A stretch of DNA of 9,581 nt from contig JALNVE010000109.1 of assembly GCA_023227695.1 (NCBI GenBank), positions 1 to 9,581 on the forward strand. Reading direction: 5' to 3'. The DNA comes from Paludibacteraceae bacterium (GTDB lineage: Bacteria > Bacteroidota > Bacteroidia > Bacteroidales > Paludibacteraceae). The position numbers and the translations under genes were made by a program. This document shows positions 1-6,676 of the stretch, in pieces (positions within the stretch are counted from its first letter, which is position 1; every line of letters starts with the position of its first letter). The notes beneath the pieces are model-generated. The model saw only the letters and a list, made by a program, of their open reading frames with translations, had not been told where the DNA came from and did no database searches.

Positions 1-111
1 CAAAACATCTTAAACTCGAGACCGAGGAAAAGATTAGGGTATATGACTCCTTTACAAAAATTTAAACAATTGACAAACTTGGATTTAAATGAGGTTGCAT
101 TGTCCGCTTGA
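1..111 (+). CDS. IS30-family transposase, C-terminal fragment (cut by window edge)
   Basis: The frame is open from the first base to a TGA at 109-111 and gives 36 residues. It includes RPRKRLGYMTPLQKF, the typical tail of IS30-family DDE transposases, whose C-terminus carries an 'RPRK-LG--TP---F' motif just after the catalytic domain. The catalytic DDE residues themselves lie outside the window, so I cannot tell whether the element is intact. The right terminal inverted repeat should lie at or just beyond the stop codon (roughly 95-130), but I cannot fix its end without the other terminus. It reads towards the convergent phosphate operon. Family assignment rests on motif recognition only. Confidence 0.75.
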   Translation, partial: QNILNSRPRKRLGYMTPLQKFKQLTNLDLNEVALSA

Positions 112-275
112 ATCCAGCATGTATATTTTTCCGTTTTTTTGAAAGACATTTTTTGTTATGGAGATATTAAATCATCATTGCCTATAGGTTGGTATGAGTA
201 ATATGACTTTTCCTTTGAAAACTTTAGTTTGGTTTTGATACAAAAAGATGGTAGAAAATTGAATGAATTTTTATA
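112..275. other. Non-coding spacer between the IS30 end and the phoU-distal hairpin
   Basis: This AT-rich stretch has no open frame with a credible start on either strand. It probably contains the outer end of the IS30-type element near its left side. The rest is the 3' flank of the phosphate operon. I see no RNA gene or promoter with both boxes here. Confidence 0.5.
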
Positions 276-308
276 CGTCCAAATAATCAGTAAAAGATTA
301 TTTGGACG
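276..308 (-). terminator. Perfect 13-bp hairpin after phoU, probable operon 3' end
   Basis: CGTCCAAATAATC at 276-288 is the exact reverse complement of GATTATTTGGACG at 296-308, with a 7-nt loop. It begins 9 nt after the phoU stop. In the minus-strand transcript the stem is followed by UAUAAAAAUUC, so the classic U-tract is missing. It may end transcription, protect the mRNA 3' end, or both. The hairpin itself is seen directly; the terminator role is inferred from its position. Confidence 0.6.
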
Positions 309-317
309 AACAGAATA

Positions 318-983
318 TTATTTTTTCAACCCACAATGCTTCATTACTTTGGCGTCGATGTAAAAGACGATCTCTTCAACAATGTTATTGCAATAGTCTC
401 CGATGCGTTCGAGTTTGCGGTCGAGAATGGCTAAATAAATGCAGTCTAATGCGCAATCGGGATTTTCTTTTATGAATTCGGCAATTTTGATAAGTGATTG
501 TTTATACAAATCATCAACCATATCGTCTTGAGAGAAAAGACGTACGGCATCTTTGGTGTCTTCGTTTTCCAAAGCTATGCGTGCGTCTTGCAGCATTCCC
601 AAAACGGCATCAAAAAGTTTTTCAACCTGAATGTCTTTTATCAGATTTTCATAACGTGGATTGTTGGTGTCGATGGCAAAACGTGCAATGCCTTCCGCAA
701 AGTCGCCAATACGTTCCAACATGCTGTTGATTTTGAGTAACGATAAGACCAAGCGCAGGTCTATTGCTACAGGACTATAGAGTGCGATGTGATTTTCGCA
801 GTCGCTGTCGATCATTAGTTCGAATGCATTTACACGTTTCTCGCGGCTGATGACTTCGTAAGCTAGTTCTTTGTTGTTTTCCAACAAGGCACTTTTGGCT
901 TTTTCTAATTGCGAATAGACGAGATCCCACATGTTAAGCACCTCGTCTCTAAGGGCTAATAGTTCATCTTCCAAGTGTTTCAT
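318..983 (-). CDS. phoU: Phosphate transport system regulator PhoU
   Basis: This 221-residue protein has the usual length and two-repeat architecture of PhoU, an all-helical cytoplasmic protein. PhoU restrains phosphate uptake by the Pst transporter and links it to the PhoR sensor kinase. Each of the two three-helix repeats carries the family's metal-binding motif: ERIGD at residues 90-94 (followed by FAEGIARFA) and again at 192-196 (followed by YCNNIVEEI). The repeats span roughly residues 15-105 and 118-210. The gene is last in the porin-pstSCAB-phoU operon, 54 nt after pstB, and is followed by a strong hairpin. No purine-rich Shine-Dalgarno precedes the ATG, as is common in Bacteroidetes. 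Nothing is missing or broken. No PhoR/PhoB gene is nearby, so the signalling partner must lie elsewhere in the genome. Confidence 0.95.
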   Translation of the reverse strand: MKHLEDELLALRDEVLNMWDLVYSQLEKAKSALLENNKELAYEVISREKRVNAFELMIDSDCENHIALYSPVAIDLRLVLSLLKINSMLERIGDFAEGIARFAIDTNNPRYENLIKDIQVEKLFDAVLGMLQDARIALENEDTKDAVRLFSQDDMVDDLYKQSLIKIAEFIKENPDCALDCIYLAILDRKLERIGDYCNNIVEEIVFYIDAKVMKHCGLKK

Positions 984-1037
984 ATATTTTTATTTTTAGA
1001 GTTTTGTAATGAAAAAAGTTTTTAAAATAATTCCTTA

Positions 1038-1790
1038 TCATCCGAATCTTCCTGTAATATAGTTTTGAGTTGCCTCTTTGTCCGGATTGAGGAATATCTT
1101 CTTTGTGTCGTTGTATTCAATTAGTTCTCCCAAGAGGAAAAAACCGGTTTTGTCGCTCACACGGGCGGCTTGTTGCATGTTGTGAGTTACAATTACGATG
1201 GTGTAATTTTTCTTTAAGGAGTAAATCAGTTCTTCGATTTTGGAAGTCGAGATAGGGTCAAGAGCAGAGGCTGGCTCGTCCATAAGTAGCACAGATGGCG
1301 AAATTGCCAAGGCTCTTGCAATGCAGAGTCGTTGCTGCTGTCCGCCAGAGAGTTCGAATGCTGATTTTTTCAATTTATCTTTCACTTCATCCCAAAGAGC
1401 AGCGCTGCGTAGCGACTCCTCAATACGTTGGGCTATTAATTTTTCGTCTTTCACACCGTTCACCCTTAGGCCGTAGGCAACATTTTCGTAGATGGATTTC
1501 GGAAAAGGATTTGGTTTCTGGAAAACCATGCCGACCTTTGTCCGCAGTTCGTCCACATAGACATTTTTGTCGTAGATGTCTTTCCCGTCTACCAAACATT
1601 GACCCGTCAGACGGGTTCCGTCAATGAGGTCGTTCATCCGGTTGAAAAGTCTTAGAAAAGTGGATTTTCCGCATCCCGAAGGACCGATGAAGGCAACTAC
1701 CGTGTTGCTTTCTATCTGCATATTTATATTTTTAAGTGCATGAAAATCGCTATAATAGAAATCTACTCCTTTTGCTTCAAGTTTTATCAT
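1038..1790 (-). CDS. pstB: Phosphate ABC transporter ATP-binding protein PstB
   Basis: PstB is the ATPase of the high-affinity phosphate importer and works as a dimer on the cytoplasmic face of PstC/PstA. I start it at the ATG at 1788-1790 (MIKLEAKGVDFYYSDFHALK), giving 250 residues, the normal family length. An upstream in-frame ATG at 1841 would add 17 polar, non-conserved residues. All ABC motifs are intact: Walker A GPSGCGKST at 36-44, Q-loop Q91 within the PstB-typical FQKPNPFP, signature LSGGQQQR at 147-154, Walker B VLLMDEP at 167-173 with D171 and catalytic E172, and H-loop H203 in VTHNMQQA. It ends in YITGRFG, close to the conserved PstB C-terminus. It lies 75 nt after pstA and 54 nt before phoU, within one operon. 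Confidence 0.96.
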   Translation of the reverse strand: MIKLEAKGVDFYYSDFHALKNINMQIESNTVVAFIGPSGCGKSTFLRLFNRMNDLIDGTRLTGQCLVDGKDIYDKNVYVDELRTKVGMVFQKPNPFPKSIYENVAYGLRVNGVKDEKLIAQRIEESLRSAALWDEVKDKLKKSAFELSGGQQQRLCIARALAISPSVLLMDEPASALDPISTSKIEELIYSLKKNYTIVIVTHNMQQAARVSDKTGFFLLGELIEYNDTKKIFLNPDKEATQNYITGRFG

Positions 1791-1865
1791 ATTGTTTCTT
1801 TTTATAAATTCGTTTATATGGTGTGTTCTAATGATTAACATAGTTCATTTTATAACCGTCATTTC

Positions 1866-2744
1866 TTAATTCATTTTGACTTTATTGCCGAAATATTTTC
1901 TCAGAAAATTGGCCAAAATGTTGATCAGAAGCACAATTACAATCAGCACTAAGGCTGTTCCGTATGCTATGCTTTTGGACGCTTCGATGTTAGTTCCACT
2001 GGTTGAGATGACATAAAGGTGGTAAGGCAACGCCATTACTTGGTCGAAAATGCTATGTGGCAACCGTGGCAGGAAATAGGCGGCGGCCGTAAAGAGTATA
2101 GGTGCTGTTTCGCCAGAGACTCTTCCTACAGAGAGTATCAGTCCGGTGATGATGTTTGGGAAAGCCATCGGAAGAATGACGTGCCGTATGGTCTGTAATT
2201 TTGATGCACCTAAAGCGAGACTACCTGTTCTGAAGGAGTCTGGAATGGCCTTCAGCGCCTCTTCTGTTGTGCGTATGACTACGGGCAGTACCAGTAAACC
2301 TAAAGTGAGCGAACCTGCTAGGATGGAGTCGCCGAATCCGAGATAATTGACGAACAACGCCATACCGAACAGACCGAAGACAATGGACGGAATGGCTCCT
2401 AAATTGTTGGTCATGATGCGGATGAACTTGACTATCCAGTTATTTCCCGCATATTCGTTGATGTATATGCCAGACATGATGCCTATAGGGAAGGCAAATA
2501 CCATGCTTCCGATAATCAGGCATATTGTTCCTACAATGGCTGGAAAAATTCCACCTTTGGTCATTCCGTCTTCTGGATAACCAGTAAGGAAGTTCCACGA
2601 GATGGAGCCTGCACCATTATAAATGATGAATCCTAAAATGACCAGGAGAATTAGAATGACCATATAACTCAACACACGGAATAGACCGAAGGTGATGGCC
2701 TGTGACCTGCGTTTCCTTTTTATATTTAATATGTCTGTATTCAT
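1866..2744 (-). CDS. pstA: Phosphate ABC transporter permease PstA
   Basis: PstA is one of the two inner-membrane permease subunits that pair to form the phosphate channel. The 292-residue protein has a basic N-terminus (KRKRR, residues 9-13) and a first transmembrane helix at about 22-43. Further hydrophobic helices lie near 68-92, 112-136, 140-158, 195-220 and 260-282, giving the usual six. The EAA loop that docks onto PstB is at about 160-192 (EEALKAIPDSFRTG, then LALGASKLQTIRHVILP). SVGRVSGETAPILFT at 205-219 is the PstA-specific signature around the conserved GETAP. It starts 6 nt after the pstC stop, which implies translational coupling. No frameshift or truncation is visible. Confidence 0.95.
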   Translation of the reverse strand: MNTDILNIKRKRRSQAITFGLFRVLSYMVILILLVILGFIIYNGAGSISWNFLTGYPEDGMTKGGIFPAIVGTICLIIGSMVFAFPIGIMSGIYINEYAGNNWIVKFIRIMTNNLGAIPSIVFGLFGMALFVNYLGFGDSILAGSLTLGLLVLPVVIRTTEEALKAIPDSFRTGSLALGASKLQTIRHVILPMAFPNIITGLILSVGRVSGETAPILFTAAAYFLPRLPHSIFDQVMALPYHLYVISTSGTNIEASKSIAYGTALVLIVIVLLINILANFLRKYFGNKVKMN

Positions 2745-2750
2745 ACTGTT

Positions 2751-3938
2751 TTAATTGTTGTTTTTTTTCTTTCCGCTGATAAATTCTACGCTGAGACTGA
2801 TTATCAGTGTGAGGAGGAATAGAATGCATCCCAACATGAAAAGGCTTTGGTAGTGGGTGCTGCCTACGGGAGCTTCACCCAGCTCGGCTGCGATAGTGGC
2901 AGGAATGGTTCGTACGGGTTCCAACAACGAAGTAGGCATCACGGCTGCATTTCCTGTGACCATCAGCACAGCCATTGTTTCGCCGATAGCACGGCCAATA
3001 CCGAGCATAACGGCTGCCATGATTCCTGAGATGGAATAGGGGACAACGACCCGCCAGATGGTTTGCCAGTGCGTAGCACCCAGTCCGAGACTTGCCTCTT
3101 TCATTACCCTTGGTGTGGTGCGGATGGCATCTTCAGCTACAGTGATGATGGTGGGTAAGGCCATGATGGCTAGAATGATGCTACCTGCCAAGCCTGTTTC
3201 GCCAACAGGCAGACCGAAAATCTTTTGGATGAGGGGCACTATCACCACCAATCCGAAGAATCCGTAAACTACGGACGGAATGCCTGCCAACAGTTCGATG
3301 ATAGGTTTGAAAAACTTTCGTATACGTGGGTCTGCAATTTCTGCTAAATAGATAGCTACTGCAATTCCGAAAGGCAATGCGATGGCTATGGTTCCGAAAC
3401 TGACCAATAGAGTTCCTAACAACAATGGCAAAATCCCAAATTCGGCTGCCGGAACAGCAGTCGGGAACCACTCTTTGCCAAGAAAAAACTCACTGAGTGA
3501 AACATTGTTGCTCTCCAATAGTTTCCCCTTGAAACTGGTAAGCAGATATCTTTCGGGCAAAAATGCTATGATGCCATTTTCTTTGGATATCTCATCGCTC
3601 AGTCTCTGCGAAAGAATTTCTCCATCTAATTCTTCGTCAGGATAAAGGTCAAAAATTTCTTCAAAACGGAAGGTTTTGATCTCTTCGTCATTGCCCCCTA
3701 CCTCTTTCCAATTGGTAATGTTTTCATCGAAAATTTCTTTTACCTGTTTTGGAGAAAGAGTCTTAACGGGATTGGCCGGATTGACGCTCAACACGTAGCC
3801 TTTCTCTATGCTCGAATTGTTGAAGAGTCCGGATCCCTCTTTGAAAAGGAAGAGGATAATCAGAAGGATGATGATGCTTGTCACTCCTCCGCTCAATTTC
3901 AATATTCCTTCAATTATTTTTTCTGTGAATCTCTTCAT
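2751..3938 (-). CDS. pstC: Phosphate ABC transporter permease PstC with a PstS-like periplasmic insert
   Basis: PstC is the other permease subunit. The C-terminal 230 residues are standard: helices from about 168 onward, the EAA loop AEDAIRTTPRVMKEASLGLGA at 268-288, and the GIGRAIGETMAVLMVTGN signature at 313-330. At 395 residues it is well above the roughly 300-320 usual for the family. The excess is one block between the first helix (about 18-33) and the second (about 168-195). Within it, residues 53-82 match PstS residues 108-137 of the neighbouring gene at 17 of 30 ungapped positions, including the identical stretch ITNWKEVGG. GIIAFLPERYL at 122-132 resembles the PstS segment AIGYIGLAYL. 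The SRETSSGT phosphate-binding loop of PstS has no counterpart here. By topology the insert should face the periplasm. It lies 79 nt after pstS and 6 nt before pstA. Confidence 0.93.
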   Translation of the reverse strand: MKRFTEKIIEGILKLSGGVTSIIILLIILFLFKEGSGLFNNSSIEKGYVLSVNPANPVKTLSPKQVKEIFDENITNWKEVGGNDEEIKTFRFEEIFDLYPDEELDGEILSQRLSDEISKENGIIAFLPERYLLTSFKGKLLESNNVSLSEFFLGKEWFPTAVPAAEFGILPLLLGTLLVSFGTIAIALPFGIAVAIYLAEIADPRIRKFFKPIIELLAGIPSVVYGFFGLVVIVPLIQKIFGLPVGETGLAGSIILAIMALPTIITVAEDAIRTTPRVMKEASLGLGATHWQTIWRVVVPYSISGIMAAVMLGIGRAIGETMAVLMVTGNAAVMPTSLLEPVRTIPATIAAELGEAPVGSTHYQSLFMLGCILFLLTLIISLSVEFISGKKKNNN

Positions 3939-3949
3939 ATCTATTATTT

Positions 3950-4006
3950 AATTAGAAATCAGAAAAAGGTTCGGTGAGTTAGCCTCCTTGAACCTCTTTT
4001 CTAATT
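3950..4006 (-). terminator. Intercistronic hairpin between pstS and pstC (attenuator or mRNA stabiliser)
   Basis: AATTAGAAA at 3950-3958 pairs perfectly with TTTCTAATT at 3998-4006. Inside it AGGTTC at 3967-3972 pairs with GAACCT at 3990-3995, with a 17-nt loop. In the minus-strand RNA the inner stem is followed by UUUU. This could partly terminate transcription or block 3' decay. Either would give more PstS than permease, which matches the need for excess binding protein. The structure is visible; the function is inferred. Confidence 0.5.
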
Positions 4007-4017
4007 CAGTTGTTTTG

Positions 4018-4836
4018 TTATTTCACTGGAATGAAACCTATTTCGCTTACCGTTTTTTGACCTTCTGAAGAGAGAACATAACTGATGAAAGGCGTCACTT
4101 TTTTCTGGTCTTTGTTCAAATAGTAGAAGTAAAGCGGACGTACAACCGGATAGGTCTTGTCCATGGCGCTCGCAACAGAAGGACTTACATATTTCTTTCC
4201 GCCGTCGTAAGATACGGCCAAGGCTTTCACGTTTTTGTTGAGGTAAGCCAATCCAATGTAACCAATAGCTCCTGGTGTCTGGGTTACAGATTGTACAATG
4301 GCTCCTGTCGCTGGCATGCTCATGATTCCGTTCATATAATTCTTATTTTTCAACACGCTGCTTTTGAAGAATTCGTATGTTCCGGAAGAGGTCTCTCTTG
4401 AGTAAGGGATGATTTTCATATCAGCTCCGCCAACTTCTTTCCAGTTTGTTATTTTTCCTGAGAAAATGCCTGCCAACTGCTCGCGCGTCAATTTGCTGAC
4501 TTTGTTTTTAGGATTTACTATGATGGTCAATGCGTCGTAGGCGATGATCACTTCTTTGACAGAATTGCCTCCATCTTGTATTTTCATTTTCTCGTCAAAT
4601 TTGATTTTTCTGGAGGACATGGCAATATCTGTAGAACCCTCTGTCAATGCTGCAAAACCAACACCAGAACCGCCGCCCACAACCGTCATCCTGTTTTTTG
4701 AGTTCGCTTTCATGTAATTCTCAGCCTCTTTTTGCGTCAAAGGCAAACAAGTGTCCGAACCTTTGATTTTTTGAGCTTGTGTTTGAATAAGTGTGCTGCC
4801 TATTATTAAGGCAATTGCAATCATAATTTTCTTCAT
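4018..4836 (-). CDS. pstS: Periplasmic phosphate-binding protein PstS
   Basis: PstS captures inorganic phosphate in the periplasm and hands it to PstC/PstA. The 272-residue protein starts with a Sec signal peptide (MKKIMIAIALIIGSTLIQTQ), with probable cleavage after A21 and no lipobox cysteine. Phosphate-binding regions of the family are visible: KGSDTCLPL at 25-33 (the G-S-(D/T)-T loop), GGGSGVGFAAL at 54-64, SSRKI at 74-78 and SRETSSGTYEFF at 146-157. ITNWKEVGG at 129-137 and PGAIGYIGLAYL at 188-199 are conserved hinge or second-lobe segments. The protein is of the short PstS type common in Bacteroidetes and Firmicutes. It lies 33 nt after the porin gene and is followed by a hairpin before pstC. 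Confidence 0.96.
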   Translation of the reverse strand: MKKIMIAIALIIGSTLIQTQAQKIKGSDTCLPLTQKEAENYMKANSKNRMTVVGGGSGVGFAALTEGSTDIAMSSRKIKFDEKMKIQDGGNSVKEVIIAYDALTIIVNPKNKVSKLTREQLAGIFSGKITNWKEVGGADMKIIPYSRETSSGTYEFFKSSVLKNKNYMNGIMSMPATGAIVQSVTQTPGAIGYIGLAYLNKNVKALAVSYDGGKKYVSPSVASAMDKTYPVVRPLYFYYLNKDQKKVTPFISYVLSSEGQKTVSEIGFIPVK

Positions 4837-4869
4837 AACTTTTCTTTTTTAATTTATATTTTCTTTGAT

Positions 4870-6159
4870 TTAGAATTTGTATTGGAGTCGTAAAGTGAAG
4901 AGGTCGTCTTTCAAGTCATTTTCGTAACCTTTCACATTTTCACTCTTCTCGTTCTTGTTGATGTCGTAGTAAGCAGTGATTTTCAAAGCGTTGTTGATTC
5001 TCCAAAGCGCACCTACACCGATGGTGGTTTTCAGAAGGTCTGTTTTTCCAGTATTGGAATTTGCTGCGCCGATTTCATCGCCAGAGAGGTCTGTATTTGC
5101 ATCGTAGCAGTCATACTTTCCGACTAAAGAGAAGGGTGATGTTCCTATGTTTTGGACTAGCATGAAGTAATATCCTGCAAAGTTTCGGATGTAAGTTGGT
5201 GCGTTTTCTATTGGACCATTTGGACTTTTTGAACTGCCGGCTGTTCCGGGTTGTTGACCCCAAATGTATTCTGCTGTCAATTTGGTGGTTCCGATAGGAC
5301 TTTCTACTTCAAAACGGCCGTCTACTCCGAAGTATTTACGTTTTGCATATTCTCCCAAATTGGATTCTGATGAGTCGACGCGGAAGGATTTTCCGTCCAT
5401 TTCATAGACTGATTTTTCTCCTTGGAACACTCCACCTAAATAGTAGGATGCGCCCAATCCCCATTTGGCATTAGAACCTATGGTTTTAGAGGCTTCCAAA
5501 TGGCCGATGAAGTCGCGCAGGGATTTTGTGTCTTGCTTGATTCCGTTTCCAGCGAAGAGTCCTGTCGTTAATTTCAAGAAGGAGAAAGCAGATTCTTTCT
5601 TAGGGGTTAGAATTAAAGCCACACCCAAGTCTCTTTCATCTGGGAAAAGGGTTTGAAATAGGGTAGAACGTTCTGGCGATTCTCTTTTGGATGAGGAGTA
5701 TCCTATTTCGTAACCGAAAGGTCTGTCGAATACACCTGCTTGGATGGAACATCTGTTTATCCAAGGATCTTTTATGGAGAGGTATGCATCTTTAATGCCA
5801 ACTCCTTTTTCTGTGATATCCAATTGGAACACTCCACTAGCAATGCCTTCTGTGTAAGTGAATTTGATTCTGCCGCGTCTGATTCCGAATCGGTCAAAGG
5901 CTTCTTTGTCTTCTGATTTTGCCGTTTCATTGGCGGCTCCTACTTTCAGCGAAGCATCTTCTTCACCATGTTGATATTGAGTTTGTATATAACCGGAAAC
6001 TTTTAGCTTTTCCAATATTGTCAATTTGTTTTCAATGTTGGAGGTTCTCTCTTCCAGTTTTTCAATGTCCGTTTTTTCTATCTCTTCCTGCGCATTCATT
6101 GAAAGCGAGGATGCGCACATTGTCAACAGTGCTGTGTAAAAAATTCTGTTCATTTCCAT
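4870..6159 (-). CDS. Outer-membrane phosphate-type porin (OprO/OprP family)
   Basis: This 429-residue protein resembles the OprO/OprP phosphate/polyphosphate-selective porins. It has a signal peptide with probable cleavage after SMNA (A23). A short charged heptad-like coiled coil follows at about 26-53 (EKTDIEKLEERTSNIENKL), as in many trimeric porins. The rest is a beta-barrel with alternating strands, beginning VSGYIQTQYQ at 54-63. RFGIRRGRIKFTY at 90-102 and GVFDRPFGYEIGYSSSKRE at 142-160 are typical of the family. The last residues, LFTLRLQYKF, form the terminal strand with the C-terminal Phe recognised by the BAM machinery. It is the first gene of the pst operon, which supports phosphate as its substrate; selectivity itself cannot be read from the sequence. 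Translation may instead begin at the second ATG (6153), giving a more typical signal peptide MNRIFYTALL. Confidence 0.88.
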   Translation of the reverse strand: MEMNRIFYTALLTMCASSLSMNAQEEIEKTDIEKLEERTSNIENKLTILEKLKVSGYIQTQYQHGEEDASLKVGAANETAKSEDKEAFDRFGIRRGRIKFTYTEGIASGVFQLDITEKGVGIKDAYLSIKDPWINRCSIQAGVFDRPFGYEIGYSSSKRESPERSTLFQTLFPDERDLGVALILTPKKESAFSFLKLTTGLFAGNGIKQDTKSLRDFIGHLEASKTIGSNAKWGLGASYYLGGVFQGEKSVYEMDGKSFRVDSSESNLGEYAKRKYFGVDGRFEVESPIGTTKLTAEYIWGQQPGTAGSSKSPNGPIENAPTYIRNFAGYYFMLVQNIGTSPFSLVGKYDCYDANTDLSGDEIGAANSNTGKTDLLKTTIGVGALWRINNALKITAYYDINKNEKSENVKGYENDLKDDLFTLRLQYKF

Positions 6160-6220
6160 TTTTTTTCGTTTTATAATTTTGAGTTTTTTTGTTTGAAATC
6201 ATTACCTTTTATTTCGATAG

Positions 6221-6228
6221 CAAAAATA
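6221..6228 (-). promoter_or_regulatory. Candidate -7 box of the porin-pst operon promoter
   Basis: On the minus strand this reads TATTTTTG, an exact match to the Bacteroidetes -7 consensus TAnnTTTG. It lies about 62 nt upstream of the porin ATG. No TTTG-like -33 box is present at the usual 19-21 nt spacing. The hexamer array at 6238-6287 occupies that place instead, as expected for an activator-dependent promoter. The predicted start site is near 6214-6217. Confidence 0.5.
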
Positions 6229-6237
6229 GAGTCAGGA

Positions 6238-6287
6238 TGTGACGTGCTGATTTCAACCTTGTGACGAGTTTGTTAAGAGAGTGTTTC
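6238..6287 (-). promoter_or_regulatory. Candidate Pho box: hexamers at an 11-bp period
   Basis: Read on the minus strand, hexamers begin every 11 bp: GAAACA (6282-6287), TTAACA (6271-6276), GTCACA (6260-6265), GAAATC (6249-6254) and GTCACA (6238-6243). PhoB/PhoP-type response regulators bind direct repeats with exactly this period; in Bacillus the repeat is TT(A/C/T)ACA. The array ends 9 bp upstream of the candidate -7 box of a phosphate operon. The spacing and repeats are seen directly. Binding by a PhoB homologue is inferred. The hexamer at 6249 is a poor match. Confidence 0.45.
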
Positions 6288-6289
6288 AA

Positions 6290-6618
6290 AAAGGTTACAA
6301 TTGATTGTCTAAGCCTTTTTTGTTGTTTAATGGTCTTGCCAGAAATAGATGCGTAAATGAGAGATCTATTGATTTATAACAGCTTTTATATACTTACTTA
6401 ATGGGGATTTGGAAGAAATTTTTTGTTGCGAAAAGATTTGATTGGTAGTGAAGATGAGTACCGTTATGAAAGAGATTTTCGAGAAAATAGGGGTGTGGGA
6501 GACTTGAAGTTTTTCATGTACAGGCTTGCCAAACTTTATTCTTGAATCTGCGAATACTTATGTCCTTATATCAACCACACCTATCCGCTGATCCCTTTTT
6601 TCACGTTTACAGGAAAAG
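6290..6618. other. Gene-free region between the pst promoter and the CoA-transferase terminator
   Basis: I find no credible gene here. The longest plus-strand frame (6402-6545, 48 codons) has no early ATG and no recognisable product. A 15-codon ATG frame at 6401-6448 lacks coding character. No tRNA, CRISPR or riboswitch pattern is apparent. The part near 6470-6600 is less AT-rich than the rest and could be a remnant of an older sequence or part of an RNA, but nothing shows it. Confidence 0.5.
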
Positions 6619-6648
6619 AAAAAAGGAACAGACCCTGAGGTCTGTCCC
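6619..6648 (-). terminator. Intrinsic terminator of the CoA-transferase gene
   Basis: In the minus-strand transcript GGGACAGACC, loop UCAG, then GGUCUGUUCC form a 10-bp stem with one G-U pair, followed at once by six U residues (plus-strand A-run at 6619-6624). It lies 28 nt after the stop codon of the gene at 6677-8173. It is a textbook rho-independent terminator for that strand and insulates the gene from the pst operon. Confidence 0.9.
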
Positions 6649-6676
6649 TTTCCTATGATCAGAATTATGTCTGCAA

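Noticed and set aside
276..308. Hairpin as an attachment site or IS terminus
   Set aside because: No second copy or element boundary matches it; the position just after phoU fits an operon 3' end better.
1791..1841. 17-codon N-terminal extension of PstB from an upstream ATG
   Set aside because: The extension is not like other PstB proteins, and the internal ATG gives the normal length and N-terminus.
3181..3471. 96-codon minus-strand frame inside pstC
   Set aside because: Overlaps the conserved permease region of pstC in another frame; no domain visible.
6401..6448. 15-codon ATG frame (MGIWKKFFVAKRFDW)
   Set aside because: Too short, no recognisable similarity and no start context; treated as chance.
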